Source: JANWXD01 sp037446115 (lineage in GTDB: Bacteria; Acidobacteriota; Terriglobia; Bryobacterales; Bryobacteraceae). Taken from it: a DNA stretch of 64,000 nucleotides. The DNA is taken from the NCBI GenBank assembly GCA_037446115.1, contig JBBIJF010000006.1, positions 62,001-126,000 of the forward strand, in the 5' to 3' direction. Shown here in pieces: positions 48,584-57,206 of the stretch. Made by a program: the position numbers and the translations under genes. The notes beneath the pieces were generated by a model. That model had not been told where the DNA came from. It was given only the letters and a program-made list of their open reading frames with translations, and made no database searches. Each line of letters starts with the position of its first letter. The stretch's first letter is position 1.

Positions 48584-49180
48584 ATGTACTTGAAGAGCAT
48601 CGAGGGCCGGCGCGCTGAGGGAGCATACGGGCGGCTCATCGAGGCGCTCGAGCGAGAAGGAACCGAGGTGGCCGAAATCCTCCGGCTGTTCGCCTTCAAA
48701 CCGGAGGCCGGCGCGCATCTTGAGCGGTTCACCCAGGCGGTGATGCGCGGACCCTCGCCGCTCAGCCCGGGATGGCGAGAGCTGATCGCCGCCTTTACTT
48801 CGAAGCGGAACCACTGTCCGTTTTGAACGGAGAGCCACGCCGCCGGTGCGGCGGCCCTGCTCGGCGACGAGACCTTAGTGCGTGCGGTGCTGGAGGACTA
48901 CCGCACGGCGCCCATCCGAGATGCCGACAAAGCTCTGCTCGCCTTCATCGAGAAGGTCAACGGGGATGCACGCTCCATCGGCCCGCAGGATATCGAGACC
49001 CTTCACCAGGCGGGCTGGACCGACGAAGCGATCTTCGACGCCGTGACGGTGTGCGCGCTGTTCAACTTTTACAACCGGTGGGTGGACGCGACAGGGGTCA
49101 AGGAGATGTCGCCGGAAGGGCACCGCGCCTCGGGAACCCGGATCGCGCGCCGCGGCTATCGAATCACAACCAACGAATAA
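48584..49180 (+). CDS. AhpD-like peroxidase-related selenoprotein (UGA read as selenocysteine)
   Basis: 198 residues if TGA at 48824-48826 is decoded as Sec81. The frame is open from ATG 48584 to TGA, and continues in the same frame to a stop at 49180. Alignable family features run straight across: a helix ending LIAAFTSKRNHCPF, then Sec, then TESHAAGAAALLGDETLV, and late ALFNFYNRWVDATGV. The AhpD/CMD catalytic signature E-x11-C-x2-C-x3-H reads Glu66, Cys78, Sec81, His85, so only the second Cys is replaced. Probable thiol/selenol peroxidase or disulfide reductase. Standard gene finders would give two fragments (80 and about 100 residues). The alternative is a nonsense mutation or sequencing error. 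Confidence 0.85.
48832..48862 (+). promoter_or_regulatory. Bacterial SECIS-like hairpin just after the in-frame TGA
   Basis: Lower stem GAGC/GCTC (48832-48835 with 48859-48862), 3x3 internal loop, upper perfect stem GCCGCC/GGCGGC (48839-48844 with 48850-48855), apical loop GGTGC. The loop begins 18 nt after the TGA and opens with GG, then U, as expected for SelB-binding bacterial SECIS elements. There is no bulged U in the upper stem as in E. coli fdhF. Confidence 0.65.
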
Positions 49181-49268
49181 GATCTTGCGCCCCGGGGCCG
49201 GATTCGGGGAGAATCAGGGGTGCGACGGCCACCGCAGAGGCCTGTGCGAGGTCGTCGGGAGGTGTTAC

Positions 49269-50630
49269 ATGAACCGCAGGGTATTCTTGGCCGCCGGGCT
49301 TTGCCTGGCGGCGGTCGTCACCGCCGGGCTGCGGGCGCAGGCGGCACAACCCAAGCCGATCCGGATCGCCTTCAAGGAATTCAAGCTCAAGAATGGCTTG
49401 CGCGTCATCCTTGCCGAAGACCATGCCGCACCGACGTATTCGATTTGTGTGACGTACAACGTCGGTTCCCGCGATGAGCGGCCCGGCCGTACGGGTTTTG
49501 CCCACCTGTTCGAACACATGATGTTCCAGGGCTCGGAGAATGTGGGCAAGGGGGAGCACTTCATTCTGATCGAGAACAACGGCGGCGGAATGAACGGCAC
49601 AACCAACGCGGACCGGACGAACTATTTCGAAACACTCCCGGCAAACCAGCTCGACCTCGGTCTGTTCCTCGAGGCGGATCGTATGCGTTCGCTGGTGATC
49701 AATCAGGCCAACCTGGACAACCAGCGCCACGCGGTCCAGGAGGAGCGCCGGCTGCGCGTGGACAACCAGCCCTACGGCAAGACGTTTGAAGCGATTCTGG
49801 AGACGGTCTACGACAATTTCGCTTACAAGCACTCGACCATCGGATCCATGGAGGATTTAAACGCCGCCACGCTCGAAGATGTAGCCCAGTTTTTCAAGAC
49901 CTACTACGCTCCGAACAACGCCGTCCTGACGCTGGTGGGGGATTTCAAAACCGAAGAGGCTCTGGCGAAGATCCGGAAGTACTTCGAGGGGATCCCTTCG
50001 CAGCCGCCGCCGCGGGAGCCGGACATGGCCGAACCGGAGCAGAAAGGCGAACGGCGTAAGAGGCTGGAGGACGCCTTCGCCCGCACGCCGCGTCTCGACA
50101 TCGTCTACAAGATTCCGCCCGGGAATACGCCGGACTGGTACGCCATGGACGTGCTCGGCGATGTCCTGTTGGGGGGACAGTCCTCGCGCCTCTATCAAAA
50201 ACTGGTGAAGGAGCGGCAGGTGGCTGTGGCGGTTTTCGGGGGTGCGCAACAGCGCCGCGGACCGTCGTTGTGGTCGGTGACGGTCATGGCGCGGCCGGGT
50301 ACCAACCTCGAGGAGATCGAGAAACTGGTGTACGAAGAGATCGAGCGCACCAAGAAGGAACCGGTGGCGGACTGGGAACTCGAAAAGGTGCGGATGCAAC
50401 TGCGGCGGCAGCGGGCCCAGTCTTTACGCAGCACTCTTTCCCGCGCCATTCTGCTGGGGCAATATGCCGTGTACTACAACGACCCAGGCTTGATCAACAC
50501 CATCGAGGAAAAGGTGAACCGAATCACCAAGAGCGATCTCCAACGGGTTGCCCAGACGTATCTCAAAGACACGAACCGGACCGTGGTGATCACAGTACCG
50601 AAGGCAGCCGCGGCTGCGACCGCACCGTAA
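49269..50630 (+). CDS. M16-family zinc peptidase, catalytic subunit
   Basis: 453 residues, start at ATG 49269 with GGGAGGTG upstream. Signal peptide ends near LRAQA. The inverted zinc motif HLFEH (HxxEH) is at about residue 80 with the downstream Glu in VQEERRLRVDNQPYG. A typical two-domain M16B layout follows. It degrades peptides in the periplasm, and probably works as a heterodimer with the next gene, 16 bp downstream. Confidence 0.9.
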   Translation: MNRRVFLAAGLCLAAVVTAGLRAQAAQPKPIRIAFKEFKLKNGLRVILAEDHAAPTYSICVTYNVGSRDERPGRTGFAHLFEHMMFQGSENVGKGEHFILIENNGGGMNGTTNADRTNYFETLPANQLDLGLFLEADRMRSLVINQANLDNQRHAVQEERRLRVDNQPYGKTFEAILETVYDNFAYKHSTIGSMEDLNAATLEDVAQFFKTYYAPNNAVLTLVGDFKTEEALAKIRKYFEGIPSQPPPREPDMAEPEQKGERRKRLEDAFARTPRLDIVYKIPPGNTPDWYAMDVLGDVLLGGQSSRLYQKLVKERQVAVAVFGGAQQRRGPSLWSVTVMARPGTNLEEIEKLVYEEIERTKKEPVADWELEKVRMQLRRQRAQSLRSTLSRAILLGQYAVYYNDPGLINTIEEKVNRITKSDLQRVAQTYLKDTNRTVVITVPKAAAAATAP

Positions 50631-50646
50631 AAGGGGGAAATGCGCC

Positions 50647-52104
50647 ATGAGACGCGCTTACCTGTTGTTCCTTGCCGTCACGCTCGGCTTCTCGCAGGTG
50701 CCGGGGCCGGAGACTAAGGCGGTCCCGGTCAGCAAGATTGAACGGAAAAACCGCGCGCCGGTTTCCAAAGAGATCCTGCGCGTGAAATTGCCCCGGCCGG
50801 TGGAAGCCAAGCTCGACAACGGCCTCACCGTGCTGATCATGGAGGATCACCGTTTCCCAACCGTAACGCTGCAGTTGCTGATCAGCGGCGCGGGCGGACT
50901 CTACGATCCGAAGGATATGCCGGGACTGGCCAGCCTGACGGCGGAGATGCTGCGGGAAGGAACGAAAACGCGCACGAGCCGCCAGATCGCCGAAGAAATC
51001 GAGCGGATGGGAGCGGGTCTGGGGGCCTCGGCGGGCTTCGGCTCCCCGGAGGCTGTCGTATCGGCTTCGGGCCTGAGCGATAACTTCGAAGAATGGTTCG
51101 CGCTGTTCACCGATGTGCTGCTCAACCCTTCGTTTCCGGCCGAGGAACTCAAAAATCTTAAGGAACGGCGTAAGGTTCAGCTTCGCCAGCAGCGCGCTTC
51201 GCCGGGATTTCTGGCTCAGGAACGCTTTAACCGCGCCGTCTACGGAGACCATCCCGCGGCGGTGATCTCGCCTACGGTGCAGTCGCTTGAGGCGGTGAAG
51301 CCGGAGGATCTTGCAGCGTGGCACCGGGCGCGCTACGCGCCGCAGAACGCGATCCTGGGCATCGCGGGCGACGTCCGAGCCTCCGAACTGATCCCCAGGC
51401 TGAACCGATGGCTGGCGGCCTGGAAGAAAACCGAGCTTCAAGAGACACTGCCGCCTCATCCCAAACCAGCAGCCGCAAAACGAATCTACCTGGTTAACCG
51501 GCCCAATTCGGTTCAGACAACGGTGGCGATGGGGAACATCGCTATTGACCGCCGCAGTCCGGACTATATTCCCATGGTCGTGATGAACCGGATCGTGGGG
51601 GGCGGACCTGCCGCACGGCTGTTCCTGAACCTGCGAGAAGAAAAAGGATACACCTACGGCGTCTACAGCTTTTTCAGCGCGGGAAAGTACCCCGGCCCGT
51701 GGCGCGCCGGCGGCGACATGCGCACCGAGGTCACCGACGGCGCCATGACGGAGTTCCTCCGGGAGATTCGCCGGATTCGGGAAGAGCCGGTGCCCGAGGC
51801 GGAACTGGAGGAAGCCAAGCGTGCGGTGGTGGCGGCCTTTGCGCTGTCGCTGGAGCGGCCTGAGGAGGTGCTGAGCTACGCCATCACGCGGAAGCTGTAC
51901 GGGTTTCCCGAGGACTACTGGGACACGTACCCGGCCAAAATCATGGCGGTGACGGCGGCCGACGTCCAGGCGGTGGCGCGCAAGTACCTCGTTCCGGAGA
52001 CGCTGCAGATCGTGGCGGTCGGTGATGGAGCGAAGATCCGGAGCGTGCTGGAAAAGTACGGTCCCGTGGAGGTGTACGATACGGAAGGGCGGCCTGCAGG
52101 CTGA
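50647..52104 (+). CDS. M16-family peptidase, non-catalytic partner
   Basis: 485 residues with a signal peptide (residues about 4-18). The fold matches M16, but the place of HxxEH reads LASLTAEML, so no zinc site exists. The Arg/Tyr substrate-binding element is intact (RLFLNLREEKGYTYGVYS). This catalytic/non-catalytic pairing is known in M16B heterodimers and mitochondrial processing peptidase. Shine-Dalgarno AAGGGGG lies upstream of the ATG. Confidence 0.9.
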   Translation: MRRAYLLFLAVTLGFSQVPGPETKAVPVSKIERKNRAPVSKEILRVKLPRPVEAKLDNGLTVLIMEDHRFPTVTLQLLISGAGGLYDPKDMPGLASLTAEMLREGTKTRTSRQIAEEIERMGAGLGASAGFGSPEAVVSASGLSDNFEEWFALFTDVLLNPSFPAEELKNLKERRKVQLRQQRASPGFLAQERFNRAVYGDHPAAVISPTVQSLEAVKPEDLAAWHRARYAPQNAILGIAGDVRASELIPRLNRWLAAWKKTELQETLPPHPKPAAAKRIYLVNRPNSVQTTVAMGNIAIDRRSPDYIPMVVMNRIVGGGPAARLFLNLREEKGYTYGVYSFFSAGKYPGPWRAGGDMRTEVTDGAMTEFLREIRRIREEPVPEAELEEAKRAVVAAFALSLERPEEVLSYAITRKLYGFPEDYWDTYPAKIMAVTAADVQAVARKYLVPETLQIVAVGDGAKIRSVLEKYGPVEVYDTEGRPAG

Positions 52105-52146
52105 GGGGCGGTGCTTGCCCGCAGGAGCGGCACGCCCGACGTGGCG

Positions 52147-52193
52147 GTGGGAGCTGCAACGCTGCGCGGGGCTCCCACGTCGTTCTCGTTTTT
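52147..52193 (+). terminator. Terminator after the M16 pair
   Basis: GTGGGAGC (52147-52154) pairs with GCTCCCAC (52171-52178) around a 16-nt GC-rich loop, followed by GTCGTTCTCGTTTTT. It lies between the M16 pair and the next gene. Confidence 0.6.
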
Positions 52194-52219
52194 CGGAATT
52201 CTCAACACGGAGCTGAGAT

Positions 52220-53068
52220 ATGAAAACCGACAACCGCATTTCTCGACGATCCTTTCTTACGGTCACGGCCGCAGGGCCGCTGGCTTTCGCTGCTCAGGGT
52301 TACAAGAAGATTCCGATCGGCCTGGAGCTGTACTCCGTGCGGCAGGATCTGGCCAAGGACCTGCCCGCCACCGTGCGCGCGGTTGCCAAGATGGGCTACG
52401 AAGGGGTGGAGTTCTTCGCTCCTTACTTCCAGTGGACGCCGGACTATGCAAAGGAGGTACGGAAGCTGCTCGACGATCTGGGCATCCGCTGCTATTCCAC
52501 GCACAACAGCCCCCGCGCCTTTGAGGGTGACGGCGTGGATCGCGCGATCGAGCTGAACACGATTCTGGGCAGCGGCTACGTCATCATGGCCAGTGCAGGG
52601 AAGGTGGAAAACCTGGACGGCTGGAAGAAAGTGGCCGAACGGCTCAACCAAGCGGCCGAGAAAATGAAGCGCGCGGGATTGCGCGCCGGCTTCCACAACC
52701 ACCAGGTCGAGTTCCGGCCCCTCGAAGGGGTCCGCCCCATGGAAGTGCTGGCGCAGCACACCGGGCGGGACATCACGCTCCAGCTGGATGTGGGCACCTG
52801 CCTGGAAGCTGGCGCCGATCCTGTGAAATGGATCGAGCAGAACCCGGGGCGCATTACTTCCATCCACTGCAAAGACTGGTCGCCGGACCCCAATAAGGGA
52901 TATCGCGTACTGTTCGGCGAGGGAGCGGCGCCCTGGAAGCAGATCTTCGAAGCGGCGGAGCGCGTGGGCGGCGTTCAATACTATCTCATCGAACAGGAGG
53001 GGAGCACGTATCCGCCGCTGGAAACAGTGGAACGCTGTCTGACGGCGATCCGCAAGATGCGCGCCTGA
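52220..53068 (+). CDS. Tat-exported sugar phosphate isomerase/epimerase-like TIM barrel
   Basis: 282 residues. Twin-arginine motif ISRRSFLTVT, cleavage near AFAAQG. Barrel features: IGLELYSVRQDL, GYEGVEFFAPYF, HNHQVEFRPL, LQLDVGTCLEAG, SIHCKDW and a late LIEQEGS. These correspond to Glu/His/Asp metal ligands of the xylose-isomerase-like fold. Same family as the protein at 32696-33517 but clearly divergent. GGAGCTGA upstream serves as Shine-Dalgarno. Substrate unknown. Confidence 0.8.
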   Translation: MKTDNRISRRSFLTVTAAGPLAFAAQGYKKIPIGLELYSVRQDLAKDLPATVRAVAKMGYEGVEFFAPYFQWTPDYAKEVRKLLDDLGIRCYSTHNSPRAFEGDGVDRAIELNTILGSGYVIMASAGKVENLDGWKKVAERLNQAAEKMKRAGLRAGFHNHQVEFRPLEGVRPMEVLAQHTGRDITLQLDVGTCLEAGADPVKWIEQNPGRITSIHCKDWSPDPNKGYRVLFGEGAAPWKQIFEAAERVGGVQYYLIEQEGSTYPPLETVERCLTAIRKMRA

Positions 53069-53080
53069 AACGCGGAGGCC

Positions 53081-53479
53081 GTGGAACGCCTGTTTTACGA
53101 CGGCAGCTGCGGCCTGTGCCACTGGCTGGTGCGGTTCACGGCCTGGCGGGACAAGCGGGCCCGCTTTCGCTTCGCGCCGCTTGGCGGCAAGACGTTTGGG
53201 GAGTCCTTTTCGCCCCGCGAAGCCGCGCGTTTACCCGACAGCCTGGTCGTCCAAACAGAGAGCGGCGACGTCTACGTGCGGTCCGACGCGGTCGTCTACG
53301 TTTTGCGCCGCCTGGGGGGCTTTTGGGGATTCGCCGCAGTTCTGCTAGGCCGGATCCCGCGGGCGTGGCGCGACCGGGCGTATGATCGGATCGCCCGAAT
53401 CCGGAAACGCCTGTTTCGGCCACCGGCGAATCTTTGCCCGAGGCTCCCCCCGCAACTTCGCGACCGTTTCGAGCAATAG
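53081..53479 (+). CDS. DCC-family (DUF393) thiol-disulfide oxidoreductase-like protein
   Basis: 132 residues from a GTG 12 nt after the preceding stop. N-terminal YDGSCGLCHWLVRF carries the D-G-x-C-x-x-C family motif; later SGDVYVRSDAVVYVLRRLGG and the C-terminal NLCPRLPPQLRDRF fit DUF393. Redox function is inferred from the CxxC; no substrate is known. Confidence 0.85.
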   Translation: MERLFYDGSCGLCHWLVRFTAWRDKRARFRFAPLGGKTFGESFSPREAARLPDSLVVQTESGDVYVRSDAVVYVLRRLGGFWGFAAVLLGRIPRAWRDRAYDRIARIRKRLFRPPANLCPRLPPQLRDRFEQ

Positions 53480-53629
53480 ACTCCAGAAATTTCTTGTGCG
53501 AGGCGAAAACCTGCCTTTGTAACATTCCGCTTCCGAGCTATTAAGATTTCCTCTTTTACTGCAGTTATCAAAAATCCCCGAATCTGCGAGTCACTCGCCA
53601 CTAAATCGCATTCAGAACGAAAATAATCC

Positions 53630-53658
53630 TTGCAACTTGTGATATCTCTAGTTAACAT
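53630..53658 (+). promoter_or_regulatory. Possible promoter for the secreted protein at 53679
   Basis: TTGCAA (53630-53635), 17-nt spacer, TAACAT (53653-53658), inside a 199-bp AT-rich gap. AAGGAGGG lies nine or so bases before ATG 53679. The rest of the gap (53480-53629) shows no gene. Confidence 0.45.
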
Positions 53659-53678
53659 TGGAGCCAAGGAGGGCGAAC

Positions 53679-54506
53679 ATGAGAATCGTCCATTTTGCGG
53701 CCGTGGTGTCTCTATGGACGCTGCCCGCAGCCGGGCAACTTCAGTTGCTACGACCCCCTCTTCCGCCAAATGCCGCCTGGGTGAAGGTCAACAACGGCGA
53801 TGTCGAGATCATCTTCCCTGCGAGGTTGGGCGGCGGGGTGGTTGCGATCCCGGACGGACTGCGCGGAACCTACGTGCGCGCGTTCGATCCGGGAGGCCTC
53901 ACCTTCAGCATCGAGCTGCTGGCGCTCTACTTGCCGTCGTTCCAACTGCCGAACGGCCAGATCACCGGGCCCATCACGATCAGGACCTTTCCCGGCGACT
54001 TCCACCCCGCCTCGGTCGCCAGGTTCGGCGTCCCGAACCGCGGCGACGTTCTCCGCAGCAGGCGGGTGCTGGAAGAGACGTTGGGGCTCGAGGTCTATTT
54101 CCCGCTGCTCAGTGATCTTGGCGAACCACCTCTGGCGGTGCTACTCGGCAAGCGGGAGGAGGGTTACGACGAGTTTTCCGGGGGCTCCGTGAGCTGGCGG
54201 GCCCGGGGCGTCGTGACCTCGGGAATGTTCGAGGGTACCCAGATTTCTGCACGGGGCTCCTGCAAATCCTCCGACTACCGGTTTGCCATATGCAAGCCGC
54301 AGCGAATCTCAACGGGATTCGGAACGGTCGTGACAAAATGCGGCGTAGCCCCCGCCGCCACGGCGACGTGCACGGTATCCAATCTGGCAGGCGCGGGCGG
54401 CGTTCTGGTTCACTGTAACGCCAAGGGCGTGGCTACGGTGACGATCACGTTTCTCGATGCGGCCTTACAGGAGCGCGTCGTGACGCGTTCGGTTCATTGC
54501 GAGTGA
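53679..54506 (+). CDS. Secreted protein, no family recognised
   Basis: 275 residues. ATG 53679 has a strong AAGGAGGG and gives a signal peptide (about 4-19, ending PAAGQ). The mature part is beta-rich; the C-terminal roughly 70 residues carry paired cysteines (ICKP...TKCGV...TCTVS...HCN...HCE) and look like a small Ig-like or adhesin-type domain. Stand-alone gene followed by tRNA-Cys on the other strand. Probably lineage-restricted. Confidence 0.6.
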   Translation: MRIVHFAAVVSLWTLPAAGQLQLLRPPLPPNAAWVKVNNGDVEIIFPARLGGGVVAIPDGLRGTYVRAFDPGGLTFSIELLALYLPSFQLPNGQITGPITIRTFPGDFHPASVARFGVPNRGDVLRSRRVLEETLGLEVYFPLLSDLGEPPLAVLLGKREEGYDEFSGGSVSWRARGVVTSGMFEGTQISARGSCKSSDYRFAICKPQRISTGFGTVVTKCGVAPAATATCTVSNLAGAGGVLVHCNAKGVATVTITFLDAALQERVVTRSVHCE

Positions 54507-54569
54507 ATCCGCTGGCAGGCGAGCTTTGCAGGAGCCGGAGACGCCCGGGTTACCGGCGTGCCGAAAAGC

Positions 54570-54644
<75 letters not shown>

Positions 54645-54715
54645 AGCCTGAGGAATGCCTCCACTACGGAAGATAGCGCGCAGGGCCGCGCAAAGTCAAC
54701 GCGAGCCCGGCGGCG

Positions 54716-55369
54716 TCACTGCTCGGTCCAGCCCTCCTCCAGGAGGCGGGCGTATTCGGCGGACGCGTAAAGTTCGAAGTGAAAATTCGCGCCCGGGAGC
54801 CGGGGAAAATCCACCGCTTCCAGCCGGCAGCGGTAAAGGGCATCTGCGAATCGGTAATGGTGGAAGATGAAGTTTTCGGAAAGCACGGCCGGCGCCGGCG
54901 GGTCCTGAAACAGCGCGTTGAGGCCAAAGGCGCGGCGAAAGATGGCGCGGTGTTCAAGGACGCCCCAGTCCTCCAGTTTGCGGCGCACTCCCGCCGGCGG
55001 GTCATCCACGACGAGCACGGCGAAGCTCTCCTCGCGCAGGCCCCACGCAGACAGCTCCCGGTCGCGCTGCGCCACCTCCACACACTGACCCGTCCAGCGC
55101 GCCAGATCTTTACCCAAATAGCACAGCATCTTGATCTCGTAATAGCGCCCCCGGACGACCCGGCGACGGAGTTCTTCAAACGACAGACCCTCGTCGTTGT
55201 CGAACAGACCCTGGAGGATCAGGCTGCAGCGCGCCGAATCCGCCACCAGTTCCGGACCGGCGGCATCGCTGAACGGGTGCAAGATGAGCGGAGGGAGTTC
55301 CCAGCGCCCCTCCGGGGGAATCTGGCTTCGAGGCTGCATCGCCCAAGGAGTAATCGTCGCAGCCCGCAC
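54716..55369 (-). CDS. Uncharacterised cytoplasmic protein
   Basis: 217 residues from a GTG; ATG 55339 (MQPRSQIPPEG) may be the real start, giving 207. No signal peptide, membrane segment or motif recognised. Composition is normal, with conserved-looking helical stretches (CSLILQGLFDNDEGLSFEELRRR) split by charged residues. It follows the M28 peptidase gene by about 16 bp and may be its last operon member. Confidence 0.55.
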   Translation of the reverse strand: MRAATITPWAMQPRSQIPPEGRWELPPLILHPFSDAAGPELVADSARCSLILQGLFDNDEGLSFEELRRRVVRGRYYEIKMLCYLGKDLARWTGQCVEVAQRDRELSAWGLREESFAVLVVDDPPAGVRRKLEDWGVLEHRAIFRRAFGLNALFQDPPAPAVLSENFIFHHYRFADALYRCRLEAVDFPRLPGANFHFELYASAEYARLLEEGWTEQ

Positions 55370-55385
55370 CAGAGATTAGCTTGGC

Positions 55386-57206
55386 TCAGCGGCGCTGTTC
55401 GAGCCGCACCCGGGCGGTAATCACCTCCGCACCCCTGCGCACCTTGACCACGACTTCGTCGCCCGGTTTGCGGCTGCGCAGCGCGTAGGTGAAGTCGTAC
55501 AAGTTGTCGATCGGCTTACCGTCGAATTCCACCAGCACGTCTCCGGCGCGGAGGCCCGCGCGAGCCGCCGGAGAGCCGTCACGCACATCGGCGAACTTTA
55601 CGCCGCCGGAAGTCTGCCCGAAGTCGGGCACGCTGCCGAAATAGGCCCCGTAACCCCCTCCGACGCCGGCGGCCTGCGAGGGATGCGGCTCGACAACGCG
55701 GACGAACTGCGGCCGTTCGGGAGCCTCGGCGAGCTGTTCGGCCACAGCGGCCACGAGGTCCAGCAGGCGGGCGGCGGCCGGGGCGTCAATCTTGTCCCAG
55801 GTGTCGCTTGGCTTGTGATAATCCGAGTGCAGACCGGAGAAAAAGAACAGCACGGGGACCTGCTTGGGCGTGAAGGAATAGTGGTCGCTCGAGCCGTAGC
55901 CGCCGGCTTCGGACAGATCGAGCTGGAGTTTGGAGGAGCCGTTGCCGTTGAGCTGCTCCAGCAAGGCCCGGAAGCCCGTTCCGGTCCCCACCCCTCCGAC
56001 GTAAACTTTATTGTCGCGCGGCCTGCCGATCATGTCGAGGTTGAGCATGGCTACGGCGTCCTTGAGCGGCAGGACTGGGTTGTTGGCGTAGAAATTGGAA
56101 CCCAGCAGACCATACTCCTCACCCGCGAAGGCGATAAAGAGGATGCCGCGCCTGGGTCGGGGGCGGGAGGCGAACCAGCGCGCCAGCTCGATAAGGCCGG
56201 CGGTGCCCGAGGCATTGTCGTCCGCGCCGAGGTGAGGCGTGCCCGCCATGGACGGAGCCATGGAAAACTGGTAGCCCAGTCCCAGGTGGTCGTAATGGGC
56301 GCCGATGATCAGGTGCTCCGCCGTGGCCCCCGGCAAATAACCGAGCACGTTCCGCACGGTACGGACTTCTTTTTCGACGTCCACTTCCAGATGGATACGC
56401 AAGGACTCGGGAAGCGCGAAAGAGCGCGGCTTCAGATCCCGGTCAATGGAGTTGCCCAGTTCTTCGAGGGACCTCCCCGCCAACGCCAGCCACCGCGCGG
56501 CCACGGAGGCTTTCACCTGGACAAAAGGAATTCCGGGACCGGACGGACCGACGCTCCCCGAGAATTTCTCCAGCGCGTCCTCCTCGCCGGAATGATTGTG
56601 GAGGTCGCTGACAAACAACACCGCGCGGGCCCCGCGGAATTTGGCGTTGACGGCCTTGCTCTCAAATTGCGAGTGGCTCGTGTAGACCTTGCCGCCGAAG
56701 ACGCTTTTCTCATCGAATTCCTGAGGCTCGTGCCGGAGAATGAGTACGAGCTTGTCCTTGACGTCCAGGCCGGCGTAGTCGTCGTAGCCGTACTCGGGCG
56801 CGGTAATGCCGTAGCCCGCAAACACGAGCGGGCCTTCGATCCGACCGCTGGCGGAGAAGCTGAGGGGCCGAAAGTCCTCGTCGAGCTTGAGTTCATGCGT
56901 GACGGCGCCTTCGCGGTAGGCGAGACGGTTGCTGCGGCCCAGGCGGGCGCTGGTGGTCATCTGGAAGGGCTGGTAGTAGCTATCGCGGCCGGGAGCCGTA
57001 AGCCCCACCAACCGAAACTGGCGCGCGATATATTCGGCCGCTTTGTCCAGCTCCGGCGTTCCCGAGCCGCGTCCTTTCAACTCCGGAGAAGCCAGGTACT
57101 TGACGTGTTCCAGATAGCGCTGCGGATCAATGCGCTCGGCGCCGAGTAAAGACAAGGCGGCCGCCAATGCAGCCGCGCGAAGCCGGATTCGGATCCGTGG
57201 TTTCAT
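55386..57206 (-). CDS. Secreted M28-family aminopeptidase with PDZ domain
   Basis: 606 residues with a signal peptide (about 8-22). A PA-type insert lies at about 110-260. The M28 zinc ligands are all visible: His in GAHYDHLGLG, bridging Asp in GADDNASGTAG, catalytic Glu pair in FAGEEYGLLGS, Asp in MLNLDMIGR, His in SSDHYSF. A C-terminal PDZ (SPAARAGLRAGDVLVEFDGKP) is present. ATGA overlap with the DsbA-like gene upstream implies coupled synthesis. Confidence 0.92.
   Translation of the reverse strand: MKPRIRIRLRAAALAAALSLLGAERIDPQRYLEHVKYLASPELKGRGSGTPELDKAAEYIARQFRLVGLTAPGRDSYYQPFQMTTSARLGRSNRLAYREGAVTHELKLDEDFRPLSFSASGRIEGPLVFAGYGITAPEYGYDDYAGLDVKDKLVLILRHEPQEFDEKSVFGGKVYTSHSQFESKAVNAKFRGARAVLFVSDLHNHSGEEDALEKFSGSVGPSGPGIPFVQVKASVAARWLALAGRSLEELGNSIDRDLKPRSFALPESLRIHLEVDVEKEVRTVRNVLGYLPGATAEHLIIGAHYDHLGLGYQFSMAPSMAGTPHLGADDNASGTAGLIELARWFASRPRPRRGILFIAFAGEEYGLLGSNFYANNPVLPLKDAVAMLNLDMIGRPRDNKVYVGGVGTGTGFRALLEQLNGNGSSKLQLDLSEAGGYGSSDHYSFTPKQVPVLFFFSGLHSDYHKPSDTWDKIDAPAAARLLDLVAAVAEQLAEAPERPQFVRVVEPHPSQAAGVGGGYGAYFGSVPDFGQTSGGVKFADVRDGSPAARAGLRAGDVLVEFDGKPIDNLYDFTYALRSRKPGDEVVVKVRRGAEVITARVRLEQRR

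Noticed and set aside
48584..49180. Interpretation as a pseudogene or two separate small genes
   Set aside because: A single in-frame TGA falls exactly on a catalytic Cys position, the rest is intact, and a SECIS-like hairpin follows; random decay would not choose that codon. Kept as the alternative explanation.
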